NCBI RefSeq assembly: GCF_014698505.1
Contig: NZ_JACJTD010000054.1
Location: 1-47,442 of the forward strand
DNA: 47,442 nucleotides
Direction of reading: 5' to 3'
Source: Nostoc foliaceum FACHB-393
GTDB taxonomy: Bacteria > Cyanobacteriota > Cyanobacteriia > Cyanobacteriales > Nostocaceae
In this document: positions 39,728-47,442 of the stretch, in pieces
How positions within the stretch are numbered: the stretch's first letter is position 1
Layout: each line of letters opens with the position of its first letter
Made by a program: the position numbers and the translations under genes
Notes under the pieces: generated by a model
Seen by the model: the letters and a program-made list of their open reading frames with translations, nothing else
Databases searched by the model: none
What the model was told of the DNA's origin: nothing

Positions 39728-40624
39728 CTAATTAAGTAAAGGTAAAAATTGGCGAATTAACCCAATCGTCACTGCTGACAATTCCAACTGTGGTGTTAAT
39801 CCCACATCTTCCAACTGTTGAAAAAATCGGATTGCTTGGGGATTCATTTCGGCAAGGCGGCGGCCAATTGAGGGCCCTGTGAATTCCGACCTTTTTCCCC
39901 AAATAATGGCGGTGGGAGTGGTCAACTGTTGAATGTAAAGAGATAAATCAAAGCATAAATCACCACGGACAAAGGACAGTGCTGCATACTCAGCATTAGG
40001 CTGTTGGGCTGATTGTAAATAAGCATCTACAATTTCTTGGTAGACTCGATTAGATTGAGCAAATTGCCGTTGCTCTAAGAAGCTACGAATACCCCCACTA
40101 GTGGCTACCCCAGTGCTGTAAAGTAAACGGTCAACAAGGGGAACGCTGATTAACTGGGCAAAAAAACTACGGGAGTAGTCTCCGCCAAAGTCGGAAAGTC
40201 CGGCAGGCGTAGTGAGAATTAAAGACTTGAATAAATCAGGATGATCTGAGGCTACTCGAATTGTAAAGGCTGCGGTCAAAGAAGAAGCGATCGCTGTTAC
40301 TGGGCCGATACAAGTTTGCTCAATAAACTCCCGAATGGTGGATAAATAATCCTCAATCTTATAACTCCGTGCCGGGTGCTCAGACCTACCCCAACCGATT
40401 AAATCTGGTGCAATGACCCGATATTCAGCGGCAAAAGCCGGATAAACTTTCGACCACTCATAAGCAGAAGATCCACCACCAAAGCCGTGTAGGAACACTA
40501 AAGTTTCCCGATCATCTTTGGCAGTTACATTGTTCTGCCAAGGTGACCCAGCGGCAGTATAATATACCATTCTACCTAATGAGGTATTTATGGAGCGTTG
40601 TTCAAATCCTGGTGGTTGAAACAT
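39728..40624 (-). CDS. Alpha/beta-hydrolase-fold protein with degenerate triad
   Basis: The 298-residue protein has the alpha/beta hydrolase frame: oxyanion loop ETLVFLHGFGGGSSAYEWSK, APDLIGWGRSEHPARSY, and the helix after the nucleophile elbow. The elbow reads ASSLT (Ser115) instead of GxSxG. The acid strand reads AIIWGKRSEFTG, lacking the usual Asp. The His loop reads LEDVGLTPQLE, where active relatives have GHxPxxE. Two triad residues are thus missing while the fold and length are intact, so it may bind rather than cleave a ligand. No signal peptide is present. Ser/Gln-rich insertions around the cap (QRQFAQSNRVYQEIVDAYLQ) look conserved in style. The gene stands alone. Confidence 0.85.
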   Translation of the reverse strand: MFQPPGFEQRSINTSLGRMVYYTAAGSPWQNNVTAKDDRETLVFLHGFGGGSSAYEWSKVYPAFAAEYRVIAPDLIGWGRSEHPARSYKIEDYLSTIREFIEQTCIGPVTAIASSLTAAFTIRVASDHPDLFKSLILTTPAGLSDFGGDYSRSFFAQLISVPLVDRLLYSTGVATSGGIRSFLEQRQFAQSNRVYQEIVDAYLQSAQQPNAEYAALSFVRGDLCFDLSLYIQQLTTPTAIIWGKRSEFTGPSIGRRLAEMNPQAIRFFQQLEDVGLTPQLELSAVTIGLIRQFLPLLN

Positions 40625-41124
40625 AAGTATTTTTTGTTAACTGTAGTAATCAGTTTGCACAAGTAACAGAATAGACTTTTAGATGGAGGGACACGGAGAG
40701 AGTATTTGATAATTTATCCGCTTCACCGCATCTTCATTTGGTCACCCCAGAATACTTAGCTATTTAGTTCAAACTCCCTACTTATTGTTATTATCGGCGA
40801 ACCAATCACTTTAGGACTTCTCGCTATCGTCAGATTAAGTAGATATAAAATTATTGGATTACTTGTAAAGTTTTGGTGATTTTTTTCACAAAAAAAAGTA
40901 ACTTAACGTTGTAACTACTGTTATACAAGGGTTTTTAGTGGTAGCGAGTATCACTACAGCGTGAATAAAACATAAGTTTTTATGGTAGTCTATCAAGAAA
41001 CTCATAAATAATTTTGAGTGTCAAAAAGAGTGAAAACACTCATTTTAACAAGCTATTAATTCTAGCTTTACATGTAGAAACAATAGCTTTTGATGTATTA
41101 CTAAATCTGATTATTCTCTAGGTA
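40625..41124. other. Gene-free region
   Basis: About 500 bp, AT-rich, divergent between the hydrolase-fold gene and the next rightward gene. No RNA gene, repeat family copy or clear operator is seen. Confidence 0.45.
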
Positions 41125-41727
41125 ATGGTAAGGCGGGATGTCATGGTAAAGCAGGCTACTCTTCAATCAAATAAACTACCAACGATTGAAGAGGCTAAAT
41201 TTGCGCTTGACAAGTTTAATATACAAAATAAAATTAAATCTTCAGATTGGGGGGAGCAGATTGAGTCAGGTATTGATGCTGCCACAGCCACTGTACCTAC
41301 CTGTATTTGTTTAGACTTAGAAGACTTGAAGTGTTTTGAAGCAGTAGAGCACCAGTATGAACGCTGGGGAGTAATTTTTCACAATTCTCTAGCAATACAG
41401 CCATCAAATCCAGCATTTCCAGCCTATTCAGGGCTAACAGTCTTAATGGGAGCGCCTAAAAGCGGATTTTTAGAAGCTACTTTCTTGCGTCCGGTTAACT
41501 CAGTTAGCGCCTTTGTCACTAGTTCGCAACGACTAGTGCTTTCCGCCTACGATCGCGATCGGCAACTGCTTGGACAAACTGTACTACCAAGCGCTAATCT
41601 TGCCAATTCAGACTCGGCAATTTCCCCTAATACCTTACTATCTATAACTGTGAATAACATCTACAGCGTTACCTTCTGTGCTTTTGATGGTCAGTTCACT
41701 CTTGATAACTTTCGTTTTTGTCTTTAA
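41125..41727 (+). CDS. Unknown protein with beta-rich domain
   Basis: The 200-residue protein has a short polar start (MVRRDVMVKQATLQS; an ATG at 41143 is the other candidate). The region from about 60 reads ICLDLEDLKCFEAVEHQYER, then WGVIFHNSLAIQPSNPAFPA, LTVLMGAPKSGFLEATFLRP and SAFVTSSQRLVLSAYDRDRQ, ending with FDGQFTLDNFRFCL. This alternation of strands resembles galactose-binding-like (beta-sandwich) domains seen in some secreted cyanobacterial proteins. There is no signal peptide or C-terminal sorting signal, so it appears cytoplasmic. The family is not one I can name. Confidence 0.65.
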   Translation: MVRRDVMVKQATLQSNKLPTIEEAKFALDKFNIQNKIKSSDWGEQIESGIDAATATVPTCICLDLEDLKCFEAVEHQYERWGVIFHNSLAIQPSNPAFPAYSGLTVLMGAPKSGFLEATFLRPVNSVSAFVTSSQRLVLSAYDRDRQLLGQTVLPSANLANSDSAISPNTLLSITVNNIYSVTFCAFDGQFTLDNFRFCL

Positions 41728-41833
41728 ACTAAAACGTTGAAAACTCAGTGACCAAATTAAGCTTACTTGCTCAGTCGGGGTATTCTTTTAGAGTATATTG
41801 ATCATCAATTACACTCCAAGGCACTGCGAAAGT

Positions 41834-42610
41834 ATGCAGCAATTGATCAACCAGATCCCCAACTGGAACTGGTCGCTTCCAAAATTCAAGATAGAAAGAA
41901 GTCCAAAGCAGCAAACATTTAAGCGCTTCTCTGGTCCTGGGGGTTTTCTTGGGTTCCTAACAATCGTCGTCGCCATGTTGTTGTGGAACTGGAAACTGCT
42001 ATTGGCTCTCTTAATTGGCGTTGGGGTCATGGTATTGGTTTACTCAATGCAGGTGTGGGACTGGCAATTGCATTGGTCTAAGATACGTAGGTTCTTAAAC
42101 AGTTCAAATCGTCGATTAGCCTTAGCAGTCATCAGTGGTGGTATTGCTACTGTCAGTACTTACATGGCAGCGGCAATTTGGGTTGACTCTCACAGTTCCT
42201 GGATTGCCGCTGGTGCTATTGTGCAAGGCGTTGGAACCCTGTTAACTTTAATTTTATTGGTATGGCAAATTGTCAACTTCTATGAAAATCGAGAAGAAGA
42301 TAACCTCGATCAGTTGTTGGTAAATTTAACAGAAGAAGATCCATTGAAACGGTTGATTGCCCTACGTCAACTAACTAAATTTATCAGCCGGAAGAGAGTT
42401 GATTCTTCAGTGCAGCAAGATATTGTCGAATGCTTGCAGCTCCTACTGAGTCGAGAGGAGGAAGTTGTGATCCGAGAGGCAGCTTTTAAGAGTTTACAAG
42501 CCTACGATGACCTCCGGTCGGTCGGAGACCATCGCCTACAAGTTCTACCACTCAAAAAAGCAGCAACTTTTATACCCGTATCTGCAAAAGTCAAACACCA
42601 CGTTTTTTAG
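41834..42610 (+). CDS. Membrane protein with armadillo-like cytoplasmic tail
   Basis: The 258-residue protein starts at ATG 41834 (MQQLINQIPNWNWSLPKFKI). It has two pairs of hydrophobic helices: GFLGFLTIVVAMLLW with LLLALLIGVGVMVLVYSMQV, and LALAVISGGIATVSTYMAAA with AGAIVQGVGTLLTLILLVWQ. The C-terminal 100 residues are helical and HEAT/armadillo-like (DPLKRLIALRQLTKFISRKR, then VVIREAAFKSLQAYDDL). Similar cyanobacterial proteins are annotated as armadillo-fold membrane proteins without a known role. It is convergent with the ftsE gene 42 bp away. Confidence 0.7.
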   Translation: MQQLINQIPNWNWSLPKFKIERSPKQQTFKRFSGPGGFLGFLTIVVAMLLWNWKLLLALLIGVGVMVLVYSMQVWDWQLHWSKIRRFLNSSNRRLALAVISGGIATVSTYMAAAIWVDSHSSWIAAGAIVQGVGTLLTLILLVWQIVNFYENREEDNLDQLLVNLTEEDPLKRLIALRQLTKFISRKRVDSSVQQDIVECLQLLLSREEEVVIREAAFKSLQAYDDLRSVGDHRLQVLPLKKAATFIPVSAKVKHHVF

Positions 42611-42652
42611 TCCTTTGTTCTCTGTCCTTTGCAAATGACCAATGACTAATGA

Positions 42653-43399
42653 CTATTTTCGAGATAGTCGTCCATTGCGAACTTGCACTACCGGATGATT
42701 GCATCGCCGCACCAATTGTTCATCGTGGGTGGTAACAATTACTGTAGCCCCAAAGGAATTTAACTTTTGGAGAATCTGGATCACTTGCCAGGAATTATCT
42801 GGATCGAGATTCCCAGTAGGCTCATCTGCCAACAGCAGTGGTGGTGTACCAACGATCGCACGGGCAATACTCACCCGCTGTTGCTCTCCACCAGACAGTT
42901 GATCTGGAAAGCAGTCAGCTTTACTCAGTAAACCCACCAACTTTAAAGTTGGTTCTAAACGTCGTTGAATTTCTTTACGGGTATACCCTTGAGCTTGCAG
43001 CACAAAAGTCACATTTTCAGCTACTGTCCGTTGGGTAATTAATTTGTAATCTTGAAACACAATACCAATCCGTCGCCGCAATAATGACAAGCGATCGCCC
43101 CGTAAACCCCCTACATCACATTCATCAACAATTACTTCTCCCTGTGTGGGTAACTCCTGGCCATACAACAGTTTCAATAGCGTTGATTTACCAGAACCAC
43201 TTGGCCCTGTGATAAACAGAAATTCTCCCTTTTTTACCTCAAGGTTCGCATTCAATAAGGCGTGAGTGCCGTTAGCATAGGTCTTGGTTACAGATTGCAA
43301 TTGTACCTTTGCGGTAGTATTGCTACCGTGCTGTTGAGTTTCACCGTCCTTTTTATGAAAAGATTTGTCTGTCTTAACTTGAGTTGTTAATACTGGCAT
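42653..43399 (-). CDS. ftsE: FtsE-type ABC ATPase
   Basis: The 248-residue ABC protein has a 30-residue polar extension before the core. Walker A is GPSGSGKST (65-73), the signature is LSGGEQQRVSIARAI, Walker B is LLLADEPTGNLDP, and the H-loop is VTTHDEQLVRRC. The order and spacing, plus QDYKLITQRTVAENV after the Q-loop, fit FtsE, which works with FtsX to activate cell-wall hydrolases during division. No ftsX lies next to it, unlike the usual bacterial pair. It could also be an unpaired FtsE-like ATPase of another transporter, but the motif set fits FtsE best. Confidence 0.85.
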   Translation of the reverse strand: MPVLTTQVKTDKSFHKKDGETQQHGSNTTAKVQLQSVTKTYANGTHALLNANLEVKKGEFLFITGPSGSGKSTLLKLLYGQELPTQGEVIVDECDVGGLRGDRLSLLRRRIGIVFQDYKLITQRTVAENVTFVLQAQGYTRKEIQRRLEPTLKLVGLLSKADCFPDQLSGGEQQRVSIARAIVGTPPLLLADEPTGNLDPDNSWQVIQILQKLNSFGATVIVTTHDEQLVRRCNHPVVQVRNGRLSRK

Positions 43400-43469
43400 T
43401 GTTAAATTTTCCTCATCCCCACAACCAAATCGCTTACGGGTTTAAATTTGACATTCTCCCCAAAATAAG

Positions 43470-43494
43470 AATTCCCAGGTTTCGCCTGGGAATT
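43470..43494 (-). terminator. Terminator of the TagA-family gene
   Basis: A perfect 10-bp stem, AATTCCCAGG with CCTGGGAATT, closes a 5-base loop. On the minus strand it is followed by the T-rich CTTATTTTGG. It lies between the glycosyltransferase stop and the ftsE start. Confidence 0.75.
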
Positions 43495-43589
43495 GAAAAT
43501 TCAACAAAGACAATTTAAATTTTTTGAAGACTTTAATACTAACTCAGTAATAACACTGGCTCAACGCCCCGCTAACGCTAGCAGCACTT

Positions 43590-44345
43590 TTAACTAATTG
43601 CACCCCTTGCTGTCAAACGATAAACAAACGCTTTCACAGCAAACGCTGGTAAAGCCAACATCCGCCGCCAACGCCAAGGTTCTTGATAAAGCCGATACAA
43701 CCATTCCAAATTATTATTTCCTAACCAGGCTGGAGCACGAGTTTTAGTTCCCGACCAAATATCAAAACTACCACCAACGCCAATCCAAATTGCTTGAGGA
43801 CACAAATGGCGATTTTCGGCAATCCATAACTCTTGACGTGGCACGCCCAAACCGACAAAAATCACTTGTGGCTGTAATTGAGCCAGAGTTTGTCGTAATT
43901 GTGCTTCTTCTTCTGGAGAATGGTAGCCTGAGTGAGTGCCTACTATACTCAAATCTGGAATTTGCTGCTGCCAAAAATCTGCCGCAGTTGAAGCCACTCC
44001 AGGCGCTCCTCCATAGAAAAATACCTTTGCCCCTGTCTTCTGTTGCCCAAGTTCTTGCAAAAGTTTTTCTGCTAGTTCAATTCCCGGAAAACGCTGCACT
44101 TTTTGCCATAACAGCCACCGCAAATACAAAACAACTCCGGCTCCATCTGGAATCACTAGTTCAGCATTTTTAATGACCTGAGCTAGGGTTTGATTCTGCT
44201 CTGCTTGCATAGTCATTTCTGCATTGAGCGTTACTACATGAGTTCCTCTGCCTGCGTGGAGGCATTCTAACAACCAGCCTGGATAGTTAGCCATCACATG
44301 AACTGGTATTCCCAACACTGAAAATGCTTGATTGCCTTTAGACAT
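43590..44345 (-). CDS. WecB/TagA/CpsF family glycosyltransferase
   Basis: The 251-residue length and motif order fit GT26 enzymes: THVVTLNAEMTMQAEQNQTL, then LVIPDGAGVVLYLRWL, VFFYGGAPGVASTAADFW, QVIFVGLGVPRQELWIAENR and WIGVGGSFDIWSGTKTRAPA. The C-terminal basic region (RLYQEPWRWRRMLALPAFAV) is the membrane-association helix of this family. These enzymes add N-acetylmannosamine-type sugars to lipid-linked acceptors in capsule, wall acid or exopolysaccharide synthesis, at the inner membrane face. The acceptor here is unknown. No other polysaccharide gene is adjacent. All family blocks are intact. Confidence 0.9.
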   Translation of the reverse strand: MSKGNQAFSVLGIPVHVMANYPGWLLECLHAGRGTHVVTLNAEMTMQAEQNQTLAQVIKNAELVIPDGAGVVLYLRWLLWQKVQRFPGIELAEKLLQELGQQKTGAKVFFYGGAPGVASTAADFWQQQIPDLSIVGTHSGYHSPEEEAQLRQTLAQLQPQVIFVGLGVPRQELWIAENRHLCPQAIWIGVGGSFDIWSGTKTRAPAWLGNNNLEWLYRLYQEPWRWRRMLALPAFAVKAFVYRLTARGAIS

Positions 44346-44632
44346 AGCCTATTCTGGATTAGCCTCTCACACCAGATTTCCTTGAATGTTAAGTTTATCA
44401 AATTTTTTTATATTAGAACTTAGGCAAGAGGGATTCCCACTGCCCTTGTACTTGAGCTAAACCAGTCCAAATTCTATTGTTAAAGTTGTAATATTCACTC
44501 AGTATAAAACGCTCAACTCGCAACTCTGGTTCCGGGAACAGAAGCACCCACTATACTGCTTGCAGTTAGTGTGGGAGTATGTCACGAAACTCGACTTTCT
44601 GGTTAAGGTAGTGTAACGGGCTGAAGTTGGCT

Positions 44633-45352
44633 ATGAGTAAAATTCGTATCGCTCTGATTGAAGATCATGACCTAACTCGTGTGGGTATTCGGACAGCACT
44701 ACTGCAAAAGGATGAAATTGAAGTTGTAGGTGAAGCTGCCAATGCTACTGAGGGGTTAAAAATGTTAAAAATGGTACAACCAGATATTGCTATTGTAGAT
44801 ATCGGTTTACCAGATAAAGATGGCATTGAACTGACACGGGAGGTAAAATCTACTGCTAATGGGCAGCAGCTACTAACAAAGGTGTTAATTTTGACGCTGC
44901 GGGATAACAAAGAAGCTGTGTTGGCAGCTTTTGCCGCTGGTGCAGACTCTTACTGTATGAAGGATATCAAATTCGATAATTTGCTGGAAGCAGTGCGAGT
45001 CACTTACAATGGCAACGCCTGGATCGATCCGGCGATCGCTCGGATTGTATTACAACAAGCACAACAAAATCCCCAAAAGTTGGAATCAGCTTTTGTAGAT
45101 ACTAAGACTATTGCCTCTAACCCTGATTATGTCGATAATCTGGAAGGAATTCAACCTTACACCCTGACAGAAAGGGAGTTAGAAGTGTTACAGTTGATTG
45201 TCGAAGGTTGTAGTAATGCAGTAATTGCGGAAAGGCTTTACATAACTGTTGGGACTGTTAAAACTCACGTTCGCAATATTTTGAATAAGCTATGTGCCGA
45301 TGACCGTACCCAAGCAGCAGTCCGCGCCTTGCGTTCTGGGTTGGTGGGGTAA
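44633..45352 (+). CDS. NarL/LuxR-type response regulator
   Basis: The 239-residue protein starts at ATG 44633 (MSKIRIALIEDHDLTRVG). The receiver domain has acidic Glu10-Asp11, phosphoacceptor Asp56 in IAIVDIGLPDKDG, Thr/Leu in LILTLRDN and Lys in SYCMKDIKFDNL. A linker of about 45 residues leads to a LuxR HTH (LTERELEVLQLIVEGCSNAV, TVGTVKTHVRNILNKLCADD). The order and N-terminal sequence resemble the cyanobacterial Rre1/Ycf29 regulators, a likeness I hold with moderate trust. A heptamer inverted repeat after the stop may end the transcript. The RR-GAF-PP2C gene lies 156 bp downstream. Kinase partner not visible. Confidence 0.9.
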   Translation: MSKIRIALIEDHDLTRVGIRTALLQKDEIEVVGEAANATEGLKMLKMVQPDIAIVDIGLPDKDGIELTREVKSTANGQQLLTKVLILTLRDNKEAVLAAFAAGADSYCMKDIKFDNLLEAVRVTYNGNAWIDPAIARIVLQQAQQNPQKLESAFVDTKTIASNPDYVDNLEGIQPYTLTERELEVLQLIVEGCSNAVIAERLYITVGTVKTHVRNILNKLCADDRTQAAVRALRSGLVG

Positions 45353-45372
45353 GGTGAAATTCAGTGAACAGT

Positions 45373-45414
45373 GAACAGTTATCAAGGTTTGAAACACTGA
45401 TAACTGATAACTGT
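45373..45414. repeat. Inverted repeat after the response regulator gene
   Basis: AACAGTTATC (45373-45382) and GATAACTGTT (45405-45414) form a 10-bp perfect stem with a 22-base loop. The arms are flanked by heptamers (CAGTGAA, TGATAAC). It may act as terminator. Confidence 0.6.
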
Positions 45415-45508
45415 TGAAAATGATTACTTATTAATTTTTTGTTGATTGTCAGGTGGGATAAATATTATATTATCTCGCCATTTAAATATGTAAAAAGTAA
45501 AGTCAAAT

Positions 45509-47182
45509 ATGGCTGAGATCGGGGTGGACAAACTCAAGCTCATGGTGGTAGATGATGAGCCAGATAACTTAGATTTACTCTACCGTACTTTTAGGCGAGA
45601 TTTTCAAGTATATAAAGCCAATCATGCCTTTGGCGCTCTGGAAATCTTGGATCAATTTGGGGAAATGGCGGTGATTATTTCTGACCAAAGAATGCCAGAA
45701 ATGAATGGCACCGAATTTTTTAGCCGCACCGTAGAACGCTTTCCAGACACGATTCGGATTTTGTTAACTGGTTTTACTGATGTCGAAGATTTGGTGGATG
45801 CAATTAACTCCGGTCAGGTATTCAAGTACATTACCAAACCCTGGAACCCTGAACGGCTTAGAGCGTTAGTTGAGCAAGCCACTGATACATATCGCCTAGT
45901 TAAGAAGCGCACGCAAGAGTTGCGTCGGGCCCTACGGCGAGAATCTTTGTTTAATGCGGTAACAACAGCAATTCGGGAATCTTTAGACTACGACAGTATG
46001 CTGCAAAAGATTGTAGCAACTCTTGGACAAACATTTGAAGCTACCAGTTGCTTGCTCAGACCAGTAGAGGGCGATCGTCTCACCCCAGACGAATTCTTAT
46101 ACCGCGATCCTCAATCCCGTGTATTAGATTGCTTCTTCGACCCCAGTATTTTAATTGAAAAAGTTCTCGAAACCCGTCATTATCAACTTGCTCAAGAAAT
46201 ATATGACGGCAACCCATGTCATCACCTGGTTGTGCCACTTAGCTATCAGCAACATCTGTTGGCTGTGCTGGCCCTCCACCAATGGGGACGCGATCGCCCC
46301 TGGCAAGATGAAGACATCCAACTGATTGCAGGTGTTGCCGAACAAGCAGCCTTAGCCCTCTCTCAAGCAAAACTCTACCAGCGCCTCCAAGAAAAGCAAC
46401 AGCAGATTCACACCGAGTTAGAGGTGGCTCGCCAAATTCAATACAACTTGTTACGCCAAAGTTTACCTGACATCAAAGGTGTGAAGGTGCAAGCCTGTTG
46501 CTACCCTGCGCGGGAAGTAGGAGGCGATTTTTTTGAAGTGTTTGTCCATCCCAAAGGCGACTTGTGGTTGGCAGTGGGTGATGTCTCTGGCAAGGGTGTC
46601 CCAGCTGCTTTATTTATGGCTAGTATTATTTCAGTTTTGCGCCGAGAATTATCTCAAGAAGCACCAGCCGAGCCAAATGTGGTCATGCAGAACCTCAACC
46701 ACGCTCTCAGTGAAGACTTGATTAGCAACAATTATTTCATCACCCTTGTCTTAGCCTGCTATACCCCTACTACTAAGGAACTCGTCTACACTAATGCCGG
46801 TCATATCTATCCACTGTTATGGTCACGCCAAGGTAATTTAGCCGACAATCCCAATTACCTCAAAGTTCGCAGTGTTCCTTTGGGAATCTTGCCTAAGTGG
46901 CAGGCACAGTCAGGTCGTTTGGTTCTTGCTGCTGGAGACACATTGTTACTGGCCAGCGATGGAATTACAGAAGCAATGGTATCAAGTGATTGTGATTTAA
47001 CAGTCAAAACCGGGTCTGGCGTTGACCCAGTTAACCGTTCTATGCTGAATCAAGATGGTCTTTGGCAACTCTTGCAACAAGAGCAACAACCGCTTTCTCT
47101 TAACCATTTACTAGCTCGCATCCAGGCAGATAACCACGTTCAAGAAGATGATCAAACTATACTTTCACTGGAGATTTTGTAA
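45509..47182 (+). CDS. Response regulator-GAF-PP2C (SpoIIE-type) phosphatase
   Basis: The 557-residue protein has a receiver domain (1-130) with phosphoacceptor Asp59 in IISDQRMPEMNG and Lys in FKYITKPWNP. A GAF domain spans about 155-290 (SCLLRPVEG, LVVPLSYQQHLLAVLALHQW), followed by a coiled coil with the RsbU-like EVARQIQYNLLRQSLPDIKG. The PP2C/SpoIIE domain from about 320 has the metal sites in REVGGDFFEV and AVGDVSGKGVPAALFMA, plus TNAGHIYPLLW, LLASDGITEAM and QEDDQTILSL. Such proteins dephosphorylate anti-anti-sigma factors in partner-switching; cyanobacterial IcfG-type proteins are comparable. An anti-sigma-factor-like gene begins 4 bp after the stop, although truncated. Confidence 0.92.
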   Translation: MAEIGVDKLKLMVVDDEPDNLDLLYRTFRRDFQVYKANHAFGALEILDQFGEMAVIISDQRMPEMNGTEFFSRTVERFPDTIRILLTGFTDVEDLVDAINSGQVFKYITKPWNPERLRALVEQATDTYRLVKKRTQELRRALRRESLFNAVTTAIRESLDYDSMLQKIVATLGQTFEATSCLLRPVEGDRLTPDEFLYRDPQSRVLDCFFDPSILIEKVLETRHYQLAQEIYDGNPCHHLVVPLSYQQHLLAVLALHQWGRDRPWQDEDIQLIAGVAEQAALALSQAKLYQRLQEKQQQIHTELEVARQIQYNLLRQSLPDIKGVKVQACCYPAREVGGDFFEVFVHPKGDLWLAVGDVSGKGVPAALFMASIISVLRRELSQEAPAEPNVVMQNLNHALSEDLISNNYFITLVLACYTPTTKELVYTNAGHIYPLLWSRQGNLADNPNYLKVRSVPLGILPKWQAQSGRLVLAAGDTLLLASDGITEAMVSSDCDLTVKTGSGVDPVNRSMLNQDGLWQLLQQEQQPLSLNHLLARIQADNHVQEDDQTILSLEIL

Positions 47183-47185
47183 GTA

Positions 47186-47323
47186 ATGAAAAGTGAGCTT
47201 CATGTACCAAGTGACTTGAATTTTCTGAATATTGTCGAAAACTGGTTGCTGGGATGTTTGAAAATCCAGCTAGGAGAATCTGTGGACTGGTCACGGCAAT
47301 CAAGCCGTTTGAGACCTGGTTGA
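47186..47323 (+). pseudogene. Truncated RsbW-like anti-sigma factor (HATPase) start
   Basis: An ATG 4 bp after the phosphatase stop opens MKSELHVPSDLNFLNIVENW then LLGCLKIQLGESVDWSRQSS and RLRPG, ending at TGA 47321. These 45 residues match the N-terminus of small RsbW-type serine kinases that normally run to about 140 residues with an HATPase core; none of that core is present. In an overlapping frame, AIKPFETWLTDKTQVE continues for a few codons and then stops. Hence the gene is broken by a deletion or frameshift, or joined to foreign sequence. The window ends 119 bp later, so the junction cannot be explored further. Confidence 0.6.
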
Positions 47324-47442
47324 CTGACAAAACTCAAGTAGAATAGCAATATGACTTGACCCGAAACTCTCTTTCGTACTGCCTTTGAGCCTGTTTTTTA
47401 GAAGCAATAGCAGGTTCTGGATCAGGAGTACCAAAAAGCTGC

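Overview
The window comes from a filamentous, probably heterocyst-forming cyanobacterium of the Nostoc/Anabaena type. Direct evidence: many GCGATCGC (HIP1) palindromes, a photosystem I subunit gene (psaD), an orange carotenoid protein, a high-light-inducible protein, heptameric short tandem repeats between genes, and several cyanobacteria-only families (DUF2605, DUF2973, DUF1400, DICT kinase). No tRNA, rRNA, CRISPR array or intact insertion sequence was seen.

Layout. 1-1 kb: a decayed metK 3' end and a MazF-type toxin-antitoxin pair. 1.3-4.6 kb: a two-gene unit, EACC1-like protein plus a membrane caspase whose C-terminus is a complete PstS-type phosphate-binding domain; this is the most unusual locus. 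5-9 kb: envelope proteins (DUF1400, HdeD-like, SLH-anchored glycoside hydrolase). 9.2-14.5 kb: efflux adaptor, dead SDR gene, Old Yellow Enzyme, rubrerythrin, MFS transporter. 14.7-15.9 kb: 21-bp tandem repeat, transaldolase and two tiny ORFs. 16-20 kb: a cNMP-binding / degenerate sigma-54-type AAA / membrane polyferredoxin fusion, a hypothetical gene and an Rpn-like nuclease. 20.5-23.8 kb: a membrane HEAT-repeat P-loop NTPase with near-identical 105-bp repeats. 24-29 kb: Tyr/Arg/Asp-repeat secreted protein, thrS, DUF2605, DUF2973, and a decayed AHJR-type nuclease. 29-36.5 kb: GDE-like glucosidase, DICT-GAF histidine kinase, psaD and trpE. 37-39 kb: a photoprotection locus, with hli and a small membrane protein divergent from ocp. 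39.7-47.4 kb: degenerate alpha/beta hydrolase, unknown proteins, ftsE, a TagA-family glycosyltransferase, a NarL-type regulator, and an RR-GAF-PP2C phosphatase followed by a truncated anti-sigma-factor-like gene.

Two themes stand out. First, conflict or programmed-death style proteins (EACC1-caspase, STAND-like HEAT NTPase, toxin-antitoxin, Rpn and AHJR nucleases) sit among housekeeping and photosynthesis genes. Second, the intergenic DNA is repeat-rich: one palindromic family, with a GTCTACGACGGGCTACGCC core, occurs at least eight times, once inside the loop of a hairpin after ocp. Gene decay is frequent: metK fragment, SDR, AHJR nuclease, RsbW-like gene, and an hli gene whose start codon reads ATA.
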